Part shown: one piece after another, positions 1 through 7,966 of the stretch
Layout: each line of letters starts with the position of its first letter
How positions within the stretch are numbered: position 1 is the stretch's first letter
Assembly (NCBI GenBank): GCA_019637695.1
Contig: JAHBVG010000014.1
Coordinates: 35,977 to 99,976, forward strand
DNA length: 64,000 nt
Direction: 5' to 3'
Source of the DNA: Caldilineaceae bacterium
GTDB taxonomy: Bacteria; Chloroflexota; Anaerolineae; Caldilineales; Caldilineaceae
The notes under the pieces: model-generated
The model's input: only the letters and a program-made list of their open reading frames with translations
Databases searched by the model: none
What the model was told of the DNA's origin: nothing
Translations under genes and position numbers: made by a program

Positions 1-1374
1 CAGGTTGGCGTAGCTGATGGCGTAGCGGGTAGTCTGGCCGGGGCTGACGCGAGTGGGGCCGCCGACCTGCACCAGCAGCCGCCCCACCGCCCCTGCATCT
101 GGATCTGGGGCGGCCAACCAGGGCGTAAAGAGTATGCCATCGCTGACGCCGTTCCCCGCGCCGTTGGGATTGCTGGCGTGATTGGGTCCGCTGGCATGTC
201 CCCACCAGTTGCGGCGGGCGTCCACCACCGTGTTGGCGGTAGCGTTGCGCAGGCCCAACCCGTTGTCATGGATGCGGTTGTGGATGATCAGGGGCAGGAC
301 GCCGTTGATCACCTCCACGCCGGCGTTCTGGCTGTGACGAAGGGTGCAATCGCGCACATGGACGTTGGAGGCGTAGAGACGCAGCATGTTGGAGCCGCCG
401 CGCCCGCCGTAGGCCACGGTGCAATGACGCAGGCGCGCGCTACCGTCCACCTGGATGTAGTACCAATCCCCGGCGGCTGGCGTAGCCGCGCTGGAGGTGA
501 AGGTGATGGGCTGGGTAGATGTGCCTTCAGCCTGGAGATGGCCGAGTACCCACAGCCAGGCTTCGTTGAAGGCCAGCGTGGTGTTGGCGGTGACGGTAAG
601 GGTGGCACCAGCCTCAATGCCCAGATTGCCGCCTGCCACGTAGCCCCCTCCGCTGAGACCAGCGCCGTTGAGGACGGAATCCACCGTGTAGCTGCCGCTG
701 GGAATGACCACACCGTTGACACCGTTGTTGCTGAACGAGACGCCGTTGTAGCTGGGCGAGGTGTTCACCATCTGGCGGATAGCCGCAGCGCCGTTGTTGC
801 GCACTACTGTGTTCTGCAACAGCGGACGCACGTCGTTCCCTGCGATCTCCACACCAGCGTTCTGGCTGTGACGAAGGGTGCAATCGCGCACCTGGGCGTT
901 GGAGGTCTTGAGATAGAGCATGTGGGTTCCACTGCGCCCGCCGTAGGCCACGGTGCAGTGACGCAGGCTGGCGATGCCGTCCACCTGGATATAGAGCCAG
1001 TCCCCGGTGGCTGGCGTAGCCGCGTTAGAGGTGAAGGTGATGAGCTGGCCTGCCGTGCCCTCGGCCTGAAGATGGCCGCGCACCCACAGCCAGACTTCGC
1101 CAAAACGTACCTCTACGCCGGGATCTATGGTGAGGGTGACGCCAGGTTCGATAGCCAGGTTGCCGGTAACGATGTAGGGGCTGCCTGCCGCGGTCCAGGT
1201 AGTGTTGGCTGTAATAGAGCCGCCGGGGATGATTGTCTGCCGGCGAACAGTGGACACACCCGCTGCCCGCGCAGGCATGGGGGACAAAAGGAATCCATAG
1301 GCGCAGATGAGGAGGATGCTGTACCCAATGGCAAGCAACTGAACGCGTCGTTGAATCTTGAGATGGTTGCGCAT
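1..1374 (-). CDS. Secreted beta-helix repeat protein (partial, C-terminus outside window)
   Basis: The frame is open from an ATG at 1374 (AGGAGA 12 bases upstream) to the window edge, 458 codons, so the C-terminus is missing. Residues 1-38 form a signal peptide: basic start, hydrophobic core about 13-33, then A-R-A-A. The rest holds two copies of a 178-residue unit (about 66-243 and 244-421; DNA period 534 bp). Each has rungs like GNLxIExGxTLT, the turn GHLQAEGT and the rung RHCTVAYGGR, as in right-handed parallel beta-helix surface proteins. A NWWGxASGPN motif follows the second unit. The role is probably extracellular (adhesion or polysaccharide binding), but no catalytic motif is visible, so function is unassigned. 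The plus-strand frame across it is a shadow. Confidence 0.8.
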   Translation of the reverse strand, partial: MRNHLKIQRRVQLLAIGYSILLICAYGFLLSPMPARAAGVSTVRRQTIIPGGSITANTTWTAAGSPYIVTGNLAIEPGVTLTIDPGVEVRFGEVWLWVRGHLQAEGTAGQLITFTSNAATPATGDWLYIQVDGIASLRHCTVAYGGRSGTHMLYLKTSNAQVRDCTLRHSQNAGVEIAGNDVRPLLQNTVVRNNGAAAIRQMVNTSPSYNGVSFSNNGVNGVVIPSGSYTVDSVLNGAGLSGGGYVAGGNLGIEAGATLTVTANTTLAFNEAWLWVLGHLQAEGTSTQPITFTSSAATPAAGDWYYIQVDGSARLRHCTVAYGGRGGSNMLRLYASNVHVRDCTLRHSQNAGVEVINGVLPLIIHNRIHDNGLGLRNATANTVVDARRNWWGHASGPNHASNPNGAGNGVSDGILFTPWLAAPDPDAGAVGRLLVQVGGPTRVSPGQTTRYAISYANL

Positions 1375-1739
1375 GTTTGCCGCCAATCTCCTTTCGCCGG
1401 GGATGGTTGCATCGCCCCAGCCTATTGATTCTTTTATCGGTTATTGAGGAAAGGTCGTCTGTTGAGAAGTTAGCCGATCTTACCATGAAAACTGATGCTG
1501 AGCAATCAGTACAAAATTTGGCATGGTTCAGATGGGCTGGGTATGACCTTTACAATTGAGAATGTGGAACAGGCACGCGGCGTGCCGGTTCGAGTCGAGT
1601 CCAAGCTGCACGTAGGCGTGCTCCCTCCGCCGCAATTTGTAAAGATGAGCGCGCTCCGAAATGAACCATGCTTAAAATTCTAAACAAGAGGATGTCTCAT
1701 ACTACTGGCGAAGCCGTTGCCAACATGGAGAGGAAAACG

Positions 1740-2150
1740 CGAAGTTATCCATAGCTTATCCACAGTTGTGGATAACTACCCTGGCTGGGGATAGAACTGG
1801 GGATAAGTACATGGAAAAGTGGATAAATAAAGGGCTTAAATACCTGAGGATAGAGTTATCCCCTCTTATGTCACTTATCCCCAGTTGAAAAATGGTCACT
1901 CGCTGATCTACTACATCTTGCGTAGCACAAATATTCGACCGAGATCTATCCTATCTTTACCCGAAATCTGCACAATGTTGTAAACAACCCAAATTTGATT
2001 ACACGAATGGAGAACCACAAGATATAGCCATCTTGCCAGACCGCTTGCCAGATCTAGTATATCGTCGATAGCAATTTTGGAGTTTTCCCCTTATCCCCAA
2101 CCCCTACTAGTATTTCTAAAATTATAATAAACAGAATAGGGATAACCTTA
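1740..2150. other. Candidate replication origin (DnaA-box cluster)
   Basis: This gene-free stretch carries eight nine-base motifs close to the DnaA box TTATNCACA. Plus strand: TTATCCATA 1745, TTATCCACA 1756, TTATCCCCT 1856, TTATCCCCA 1875 and 2091. Minus strand: perfect TTATCCACA at 1767-1775, TTATCCCCA at 1798-1806, TTATCCACT at 1818-1826. A further GGGATAACC lies at 2139. Boxes 1756 and 1767 form an inverted pair two bases apart. The following 1900-2150 segment is AT-richer than its surroundings, as a duplex-unwinding element would be. Both flanking genes are on the minus strand. dnaA and dnaN are not in the window, so this rests on the box cluster alone. Confidence 0.6.
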
Positions 2151-2672
2151 ATAGATTCGGCGTGAGGAAGTCATGATCGAGTTTGGGGCCATAAATGGCA
2201 GAGGATTCGTATATCCTCCCCAACCATCAAATCGATCATAAGGGGCAATTCGAATCCCGAAATGGAGATGCGGACGAGAACAGATCCCACTGTTGCCAGC
2301 AAAGCCAATGACCTGACCGCGCAGGCATCGTTGGCCTGCCTCCACGTTGAACCCTTGTAGATGCGCATAGAGAGATTCACCCCACCAGTGCTGAATTACC
2401 AAGAACCGGCCATATCCAGTGCGGTCATTGCCGATCTCGATCACCTGGCCGTTGTCTACAACCAGGACCTGAGTTCCGCGAGGAAGATCAAAATCTAGCC
2501 CATTGTGCCCAAGCAGAGGAACGTTCCCTACCCAGTACCGGGCGTAGTGCTGCGGGTTCTCTCCCCAACCCTGGAGCAGCGGACGCCGCGCCTCAAACGG
2601 CGCCGCCAGGTAGATGCCCTCCTGTTCGTAGAAGTCTTGGGCAAGGGTTGGTTCATCAAATTCGAGCGGCAT
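2148..2672 (-). CDS. M23-family (LytM) metallopeptidase
   Basis: Peptidoglycan endopeptidase of the lysostaphin/LytM type, probably acting on cell-wall cross-links. The M23 zinc ligands are visible: H-x3-D in GHNGLD (about residues 56 and 60) and HLH in SRPHLHFG (about 135 and 137), with the extra His of YAHL at about 104. I start at the ATG at 2672 because AAGGA lies nine bases upstream; an ATG at 2723 would add 17 residues but has no ribosome site. No signal peptide or membrane segment is obvious in the 174-residue form, which is odd for a wall enzyme; export may be non-classical, or the protein may act through a partner. It is a single-gene unit facing the DnaA-box region. Confidence 0.8.
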   Translation of the reverse strand: MPLEFDEPTLAQDFYEQEGIYLAAPFEARRPLLQGWGENPQHYARYWVGNVPLLGHNGLDFDLPRGTQVLVVDNGQVIEIGNDRTGYGRFLVIQHWWGESLYAHLQGFNVEAGQRCLRGQVIGFAGNSGICSRPHLHFGIRIAPYDRFDGWGGYTNPLPFMAPNSIMTSSRRIY

Positions 2673-2921
2673 CTGAACGTTCCTTACGCGGGAATAACCC
2701 GCTGGTAGATTCGACAAGGTCATGTCGAGCCGGTATACTTGGCGTTTGTGCGCAGATCAAACCGAGTTTCTTACAGGCCAAAAATCGCAGCGTGATCCGT
2801 GTTAGAGCGATTCGTACAGAAATTATACATAATTCAAACAGAAACGCTGTAGACTTTACCTTTGTCAATTCTGATCGAACTTTTTATTCGATAGTCCTTG
2901 TCTCTCTTTGGGAGGGTATTC

Positions 2922-3305
2922 ATGCCGATTTATGAATTTGTTTGCGAAAGTTGTACTTACGAATTTGAAAAAATCGTCTCATTTTCAGCGACAGTAGCGC
3001 CTACCTGCCCTGTCTGCGCAGGCGATGAAGTCAAGCGGCGGATGAGCAAACCAGCCATCCACTTCAAGGGGAGCGGTTGGTATATTACTGACAGCAAGGC
3101 CGATCACAAAAAGAGCAACGGCAATGGCGCCAGCAGTGAAAAAAGTAAAGATGGCGAGAGCATAAAAAGCACAGATGAAGACGGTGTCGCCGCCGAGAGC
3201 AAAGTTGACGGCGTCAAAAACGAGGCTGCCAAGGGCGATAGCGCCAAGAGTGAACCTGTCAAGAGTGAGAGTTCTACAAAAGCTACTGTGAAATCGGATG
3301 GCTGA
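2922..3305 (+). CDS. FmdB-type zinc ribbon protein
   Basis: A 127-residue protein whose N-terminus is the FmdB/CxxC_CxxC_SSSS zinc ribbon: MPIYEF, then C8-x2-C11 and C29-x2-C32, followed by the usual basic stretch and the F-K-G-x-G-W-Y segment. Members of this family are short putative regulators of unknown target. Residues from about 65 to 127 are a low-complexity Lys/Ser/Glu/Asp tail, likely disordered and longer than usual. The ATG at 2922 is chosen because GGAGGG lies five bases upstream; in-frame extension to 2898 has no support. A good hairpin terminator follows. A direct DNA-binding role is not shown. Confidence 0.85.
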   Translation: MPIYEFVCESCTYEFEKIVSFSATVAPTCPVCAGDEVKRRMSKPAIHFKGSGWYITDSKADHKKSNGNGASSEKSKDGESIKSTDEDGVAAESKVDGVKNEAAKGDSAKSEPVKSESSTKATVKSDG

Positions 3306-3363
3306 GTGGTTATCGCCGGGGCCAAAGAGAACGCAACAGAGGACTTTCTTCAGAGAGAATGCT

Positions 3364-3400
3364 ATACCCTTGCAAATTCGGCAAGGGTATTTTATTTTTA
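3364..3400 (+). terminator. Intrinsic terminator after the FmdB-type gene
   Basis: A ten-base-pair stem ATACCCTTGC/GCAAGGGTAT with a seven-base loop is followed directly by TTTATTTTTA. It lies 59 bases after the stop codon. Confidence 0.85.
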
Positions 3401-3437
3401 GTGTGATTCAAGATTGGGGATACCGATAGGAGAAGGC

Positions 3438-3827
3438 ATGACAGTTCCAACACGGTTTGGCATACTACGCTTGATCTCCACCCTTTTGAAAACAATGGCA
3501 TGGATCATCCTGGTGCTTTCAATCCTGGGCGCATTCATGGTTGGCCTGTTTGGTCCTATGTTGGGCGAGGCGTTGTTAGATCCTGCACTTGTGGCTTTAC
3601 TCGCTTTTGATAGCGCCGCGGGCATCGTTGCTGGGATCACGTTGCTGATTTTTGGCGTTGTCACCTTTCTTTCGCTCTTTGCCGCCGCCGAAAGTATTCA
3701 GGTTCAACTTGCCATTGAAGAAAATACCCGGCTGACAGCCGCCTTGCTGCTACGCATGGACGAAGAGAGTCGCCCCGTCGAGGCAGATCCACCCTACACC
3801 TATTATGGCGAAGTAGTCGATGAATGA
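3438..3827 (+). CDS. Small membrane protein of unknown function
   Basis: A 129-residue protein not assigned to a family. The start at 3438 follows AGGAGA by four bases; the in-frame ATG at 3414 would give only a poorly placed ribosome site. Two hydrophobic segments are evident, about residues 14-38 (IILVLSILGAFMVGLFG region) and 50-75 (the GIVAGITLLIFGVVTF region), joined by a short acidic loop. The C-terminal third is soluble and ends in a Pro/Tyr-rich acidic tail. It converges with the minus-strand gene at 3830 with a two-base gap, so transcripts must overlap unless terminated inside coding sequence. It is the only gene in its transcript. Confidence 0.6.
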   Translation: MTVPTRFGILRLISTLLKTMAWIILVLSILGAFMVGLFGPMLGEALLDPALVALLAFDSAAGIVAGITLLIFGVVTFLSLFAAAESIQVQLAIEENTRLTAALLLRMDEESRPVEADPPYTYYGEVVDE

Positions 3828-3829
3828 GC

Positions 3830-4591
3830 TTACTTCACAGGGCGCAGTTTGTCGGCCACTCGATCCAGCAAAAATGTGCGCTCTTTGTCGGCGTCGAATA
3901 AAATCGTGATCTTCTTCTCATCTCCATCCCCGTTGACTGCCGTCACCACACCATCCCCATAGTGGGTGTGGACAACGCGCTGCCCCGACTGTAGAGCAGC
4001 AATCTTCTTGAGTACAACCGCCGATGGCTTTTTCTGTTCAACCTGACTGGCCTGTTGAAGTTCCACAGCCAGGCCCGCTTCCCGATCTCGCCAGCCTTCG
4101 GCCAACGAAGCCAGGACCTGATCCGGTTGTTTGGAAACGCGGCTACGGAGAGCCGTCGCCTGTTGATGGGCCTTGCCCAGGGCGTCCATTCCGCTCTGCT
4201 TGCGTTTTTGGGTCTCGTTGCTTTTGGCCAACAGGCGGCTGGCGCGGCTCAGGATCCGAAGCAGCGCATCCATCTGCTTAACCGGATCGTCGAACGGATC
4301 GATGACGGCAAGTTGCACCCCATTGATGCGGCAGAGTTCCTCACGCGTCTGATCGCGTTGTGTATCTTCCATCTCCTCCCAATCACTGCGCCGGCCCTGT
4401 CCTTTGGCGGTAAGACCGGTGATGCGTACAGCGACACTGATCTCTGGGTAGAGATAATCCAATTTCAGACGCCGCCGTGTGGCCGGGTTGATCAGCCAGG
4501 GCGGGCTAACGTTGAGTTCAACTTTGCAGCCATCAAAGGTCCGCGCCAGAATCTCGCGCCATCCATTAATATTCAGGTAACCAGACGACAT
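3830..4591 (-). CDS. Putative nuclease-like protein with C-terminal Tudor-like domain
   Basis: A 253-residue protein with three parts. Residues 40-100 resemble the core of restriction-like nuclease folds: KLDYLYPEISVAVRITG, then a charged helix (RDQTREEL) and a strand VQLAVIDP; the acidic and basic residues are only loosely like PD-(D/E)xK, so activity is uncertain. Residues 110-200 are a Lys/Gln-rich helical linker. Residues 202-253 (GQRVVHTHYGDGVV ... ILFDADKERTFLL) match the Tudor-like tail that ends UvrD/PcrA helicases and binds RNA polymerase. GGAGA precedes the ATG. It may be a DNA-repair or transcription-coupled factor, but this is inference from fold resemblance. The family is not one I can name. 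Confidence 0.55.
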   Translation of the reverse strand: MSSGYLNINGWREILARTFDGCKVELNVSPPWLINPATRRRLKLDYLYPEISVAVRITGLTAKGQGRRSDWEEMEDTQRDQTREELCRINGVQLAVIDPFDDPVKQMDALLRILSRASRLLAKSNETQKRKQSGMDALGKAHQQATALRSRVSKQPDQVLASLAEGWRDREAGLAVELQQASQVEQKKPSAVVLKKIAALQSGQRVVHTHYGDGVVTAVNGDGDEKKITILFDADKERTFLLDRVADKLRPVK

Positions 4592-4669
4592 ACAATTTCT
4601 CCGTCGGGAGTATGGATATGGGTAAGTTGCGTTATTCTAGCACATCTGTTCCTGACGATAAAATCAATG

Positions 4670-4791
4670 GGGTGTGTTCAAAATGAGTTAGGGGTTTGGG
4701 TGGACGGCAGACGAGCATTGGCTTACGCAGACGATTTTGTGAGTTGTCCACCCAAACCCCTACGAATTATCAACCCATTCTGAATACACCC
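4670..4791. repeat. Palindromic MITE-like element, copy 1
   Basis: A 122-bp non-coding element with imperfect terminal inverted repeats: it begins GGGTGTGTTCAAAATGAG and the right end reads inward GGGTGTATTCAGAATGGG; the inner arms GGGGTTTGGGTGGAC are identical. It is flanked by the direct repeat AAATCAATG at 4661-4669 and 4792-4800, as expected of a nine-base target-site duplication. The centre shares GACGGCAGACGAGCA with copy 2 at 54533. No transposase is encoded. It sits between the nuclease-like gene and murJ. Confidence 0.8.
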
Positions 4792-4843
4792 AAATCAATG
4801 AAACCGCTACGGTGGGCAACGTGCAGAGATGATCGAAGCATAC

Positions 4844-4849
4844 TATAAT
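4844..4849 (+). promoter_or_regulatory. -10 element of a probably leaderless murJ transcript
   Basis: A perfect TATAAT ends eight bases before the murJ ATG at 4858, and no ribosome-binding site fits between. The expected transcription start falls on or next to the start codon. No convincing -35 box is seen. Confidence 0.55.
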
Positions 4850-4857
4850 ATCCCCTT

Positions 4858-6540
4858 ATGAACCGCTCCTCTGATCCGCTCGATAGACCTGCCGAAGAAT
4901 CTCAAACCGAAATCGCCTCTGCTGCGCTGCCCAGCGGATCTGTGGAGGCGGTGACCCACACCAGGCAGGCGCGTTCGTTAGGCGGACGGCGCATTGCCAG
5001 CGCTACCCTCGTTGTGATGTTCTTTTTTGTCCTGAGTCGGGTTACAGGGCTGCTGCGCGAGATGATTATTGGCGCACAGTTCGGCACCAGCGCCGAGTTG
5101 GACGCCTACCTGGCGGCTTTCCGCATCCCTGATCTGCTCTTTCAACTGGTGGCGGGCGGCGCGCTCGGCAGCGCGTTTATCCCTACCTTCTCCCAAATGT
5201 GGACAGAAAAAGGCGAGGCGCGCGCCTGGCAGCTCTTCAGCCGTGTACTCAATCTGGTGACGGTGCTGCTGGTGGTGTTGGCAGGATTGGCGGCGATCTT
5301 TGCGCATCCCCTGGTTGAGGGGATCATTGCGCCCGGTTTCGAGCCGGCGCAGCAGGCGTTGACGGCTCAACTCATGCGTTGGATGTTGATTAGCACTGTC
5401 GTTTTTGGCGCCAGCGGGCTCTTTATGGGCGCGCTGAATGCGGTCCAACACTTTGCCCTGCCCGCAGCGGCGCCGATCCTCTACAACATGGCGATCATCT
5501 TGGGGGCATGGCTGCTTGCGCCTGTCTACGGCATCTACGGATTGGTGATTGGGGTGGTCGGCGGGGCGTTGTGCCATTTTGGGATACAGATCCCAGGATT
5601 GGTGGCGCAGAAGGCGCGCTACCGCGTGGATTTCACATGGCGCGATCCAGCGGTGCGCGAGGTGGCGCGGTTAATGGGTCCGCGTGTGTTAGGGCTCTTT
5701 TTTGTACAACTCAATTTTCTCGTCAACACGATTTTAGCCAGCCAGTTGGCAGAAGGCAGCCTGGCCGCGCTTAATTACGCGTGGATGTTGATGTTGCTGC
5801 CACAGGGGATCTTCGCCCAGGCCATTGCTACGGTGGCCTTCCCTACCTTTGCCGCGCAGATCGCCGCCAGGGATCAAGGCGCACTCTTACGTACATTGGA
5901 TAACACCCTGCGCACTGTCCTCTTTTTGACCCTGCCCGCCGCCGTCGGTCTCTACGTCTTGCGTGTCCCGCTGATTCAGATCCTGTTGGAGCGGGGCAAT
6001 TTTACAGCGGAGAGTACAACGGCAGTGGCCTATGCCCTCCAATTCTTCGCCCTGGGGTTGATCGCCCATGCCCTTGTGGAGATCATCGTGCGTGTCTTCT
6101 ACGCCCTGCACAATACGCTGACGCCAGTGATCATCGGCGTCGGCGCCATGCTGCTCAATATCCTCTTGAGTCTGTGGTGGATCAGTTGGTTGAGCTATGG
6201 CGGCCTGGCGCTGGCTAACAGCGTTGCGACGGGGGTAGAGATGTTCGTGCTGCTGGCGCTGCTGGGAAGGCGATTGGGCGCTCTGCCCCTACGTTCCTTA
6301 TTGATTTGCGCCCTCCGTTCAGGATTGGCGGCTGGCGCCATGGGGATAGCTGTATGGGCATGGCTGAATTGGCTGGCTTCCCATCCTCAACCGGTCTTCG
6401 CCTTGCCAACCGGTTGGCTGTCTGCATTGGGCGGCTTTGCCATCGCCTTGATCACTTACGCCGGGGTCAGTTTTGCCCTGGGCGCCGAAGAATTGCGCGC
6501 TGTGATCGATCCACTGCGGCGAAGACTAATAAATCGCTAA
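4858..6540 (+). CDS. murJ: Lipid II flippase MurJ (MviN)
   Basis: An integral membrane protein of the MOP superfamily that moves lipid II across the cytoplasmic membrane for peptidoglycan synthesis. The 560 residues are about 14 hydrophobic helices after a 45-residue polar N-terminal extension. The conserved MurJ start is at about residues 50-75 (FVLSRVTGLLREM then GAQFG), followed by DAYLAAFRIPDLL and GALGSAFIPTF, all typical of the family. Length is slightly above the usual 510-530 because of the extension. The ATG at 4858 has TATAAT eight bases upstream and no ribosome site, hence the leaderless proposal; a later start would remove only the non-conserved extension. It is transcribed alone. 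Confidence 0.95.
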   Translation: MNRSSDPLDRPAEESQTEIASAALPSGSVEAVTHTRQARSLGGRRIASATLVVMFFFVLSRVTGLLREMIIGAQFGTSAELDAYLAAFRIPDLLFQLVAGGALGSAFIPTFSQMWTEKGEARAWQLFSRVLNLVTVLLVVLAGLAAIFAHPLVEGIIAPGFEPAQQALTAQLMRWMLISTVVFGASGLFMGALNAVQHFALPAAAPILYNMAIILGAWLLAPVYGIYGLVIGVVGGALCHFGIQIPGLVAQKARYRVDFTWRDPAVREVARLMGPRVLGLFFVQLNFLVNTILASQLAEGSLAALNYAWMLMLLPQGIFAQAIATVAFPTFAAQIAARDQGALLRTLDNTLRTVLFLTLPAAVGLYVLRVPLIQILLERGNFTAESTTAVAYALQFFALGLIAHALVEIIVRVFYALHNTLTPVIIGVGAMLLNILLSLWWISWLSYGGLALANSVATGVEMFVLLALLGRRLGALPLRSLLICALRSGLAAGAMGIAVWAWLNWLASHPQPVFALPTGWLSALGGFAIALITYAGVSFALGAEELRAVIDPLRRRLINR

Positions 6541-6679
6541 TGCATCTCAAATAGTACGATAAGCAACCGAATGTATACTTTGTGCGTATGGTATGATGGG
6601 AGCAGAGAGGACAACAACCAGTTGAAAGTTCTGTAAAGCGTTGTGGGGCTTTCGTATTTAACTTTTCAGGAGAAGAAGT

Positions 6680-7366
6680 ATGTTCGCAGGTTATGGGCTC
6701 TACATTTTATTCAGCTTGCCCGCGCTTTTGTTGGGGTTGTGGGCGCAGGCAAAAGTTCGCTCTTCGTTCAACAAATATTCGAAAGTGCGTTCGGGGCGCG
6801 GGATCGCCGGTGCGCAAGCGGCGCGCATGATCCTTGATTCGCACGGGTTGAGCCATGTCAACGTAGAGCAAGTGCAGGGCTTTTTGTCCGACCATTATGA
6901 TCCGCGCAGCAAGACGTTACGGCTCAGCCCTCAGGTCTACCAGAGCAACAGCCTGGCGGCGCTCGGCGTTGCTGCTCACGAGGCCGGCCACGCCCTTCAG
7001 GATCAGCAGAACTATGGACCGCTCGCCTTGCGCAGCGCCATGGTCCCCAGTGTGCAGATCGGTAGCTGGGCGGGACCGCTGATCTTTCTGGCGGGTCTCT
7101 TCATGAACTTGACGCCGCTGGCCTGGGCCGGGTTGATCTTGTTCGGCGCTACTGCCGTCTTTGCCCTGGTGACGCTGCCCGTGGAATTCGACGCCAGCAA
7201 GCGCGCCAGGGAGATCCTCGTTTCGCAGGGAGTGCTGACACCCCAGGAATTGGGCGGCGTTAACTCCGTCCTGGATGCAGCGGCGCTTACTTATGTGGCG
7301 GCAGCGTTGCAGGCAATTTCGACGTTGCTTTACTATGCCTTCCTGCTCATGGGCCGTCGAGACTAG
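6680..7366 (+). CDS. Membrane zinc metallopeptidase (YugP-like, PF04298)
   Basis: A 228-residue membrane-embedded protease of the YugP family. The zinc signature HEAGH lies at residues 100-104, in the family context AAHEAGHALQ, and the third ligand is probably the Glu of PVEFDASKRA near residue 169. Hydrophobic segments flank the site: about 3-22, 120-145, 150-168 and 205-224. AGGAGAAG lies just upstream of the ATG at 6680. The substrate in this family is not established; a role in membrane protein quality control is inferred. A strong GC hairpin follows the gene. Confidence 0.9.
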   Translation: MFAGYGLYILFSLPALLLGLWAQAKVRSSFNKYSKVRSGRGIAGAQAARMILDSHGLSHVNVEQVQGFLSDHYDPRSKTLRLSPQVYQSNSLAALGVAAHEAGHALQDQQNYGPLALRSAMVPSVQIGSWAGPLIFLAGLFMNLTPLAWAGLILFGATAVFALVTLPVEFDASKRAREILVSQGVLTPQELGGVNSVLDAAALTYVAAALQAISTLLYYAFLLMGRRD

Positions 7367-7395
7367 GTCGTGTCAGCCATGAATTGATTGAAAGA

Positions 7396-7429
7396 GGGTA
7401 CGGGCGCAGCAAGCAGCGCGCCCGTACCC
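7396..7429 (+). terminator. GC-rich hairpin after the YugP-like gene
   Basis: A twelve-base-pair perfect stem GGGTACGGGCGC/GCGCCCGTACCC with a ten-base loop. It has no T tract, so termination may be imperfect. Confidence 0.55.
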
Positions 7430-7534
7430 CTCAATTTATGCTTGGCGAGATACTAGCACGTTGCAGGTTGCAATTCTAAATCGCAACACGTTGCCCCTTT
7501 GTGATGGATGTTGAGTAAAGAGAGTGGTATAACC

Positions 7535-7852
7535 ATGTACAACCGCGATTCCGTTTTTGTGCGATTTGGTCGCTATGGTAGCCGTGTGAACCGTTTTGCC
7601 GGCAACATTGGTGGGTGGTTCCTGGTTATGCCGGGGATTTCGCTGCTGATTTTAGGATTATCGATCCTGATCTGGCCGGAGCTCCTGGCCTATATGGTGG
7701 CCGGCCTCATGATGGTGGCCGGTGCCACCCTGGCCGTCTGGGGATGGCGTCTGACGGTGATCCAAAAAGAGATGAAGCGGCGGATGCAGAACACCATCTA
7801 CCAGGAGCAGCGTTATTATGACAACTCTGGAACACCCTATGAGCGCTTCTAG
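7535..7852 (+). CDS. Small two-helix membrane protein, unknown function
   Basis: About 105 residues. After a short basic N-terminus (VFVRFGRYGSRVNRF) come two hydrophobic helices, about residues 27-47 and 52-72, with a tight Pro-containing turn, then a basic amphipathic segment (KEMKRRMQ) and a Tyr/Gln-rich polar tail. I do not recognise the family; short proteins of this layout occur next to membrane proteases. I start at the ATG at 7535; an in-frame ATG at 7508 adds nine residues and has equally weak ribosome-site support. It lies between a membrane peptidase and an HtrA protease, which hints at envelope function but does not show it. Confidence 0.6.
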   Translation: MYNRDSVFVRFGRYGSRVNRFAGNIGGWFLVMPGISLLILGLSILIWPELLAYMVAGLMMVAGATLAVWGWRLTVIQKEMKRRMQNTIYQEQRYYDNSGTPYERF

Positions 7853-7898
7853 CGCATTGTCGCTCAGGAACTCGAAGCAAATAGAATGAGTTAGGATC

Positions 7899-7932
7899 GA
7901 GATCGATCTGGGCGATGTCCTGGGTCGATCTC
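7899..7932 (+). terminator. Hairpin between the small membrane protein and HtrA genes
   Basis: GAGATCGA pairs with TCGATCTC across an 18-base loop and is followed by TTTG. A weak terminator or leader hairpin. Confidence 0.35.
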
Positions 7933-7966
7933 TTTGTGTCTACGCAGAAGAATTACGAAGGATCGA

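Noticed and set aside
178..1428. Long plus-strand open frame of 416 codons
   Set aside because: It lies opposite the beta-helix gene, which has a signal peptide, ribosome site and repeating rungs; the plus-strand product is a low-complexity shadow.
1976..1992. Motif TTGTAAACAA shared with 9980
   Set aside because: Only ten bases and two occurrences; no dyad or link between the two loci.
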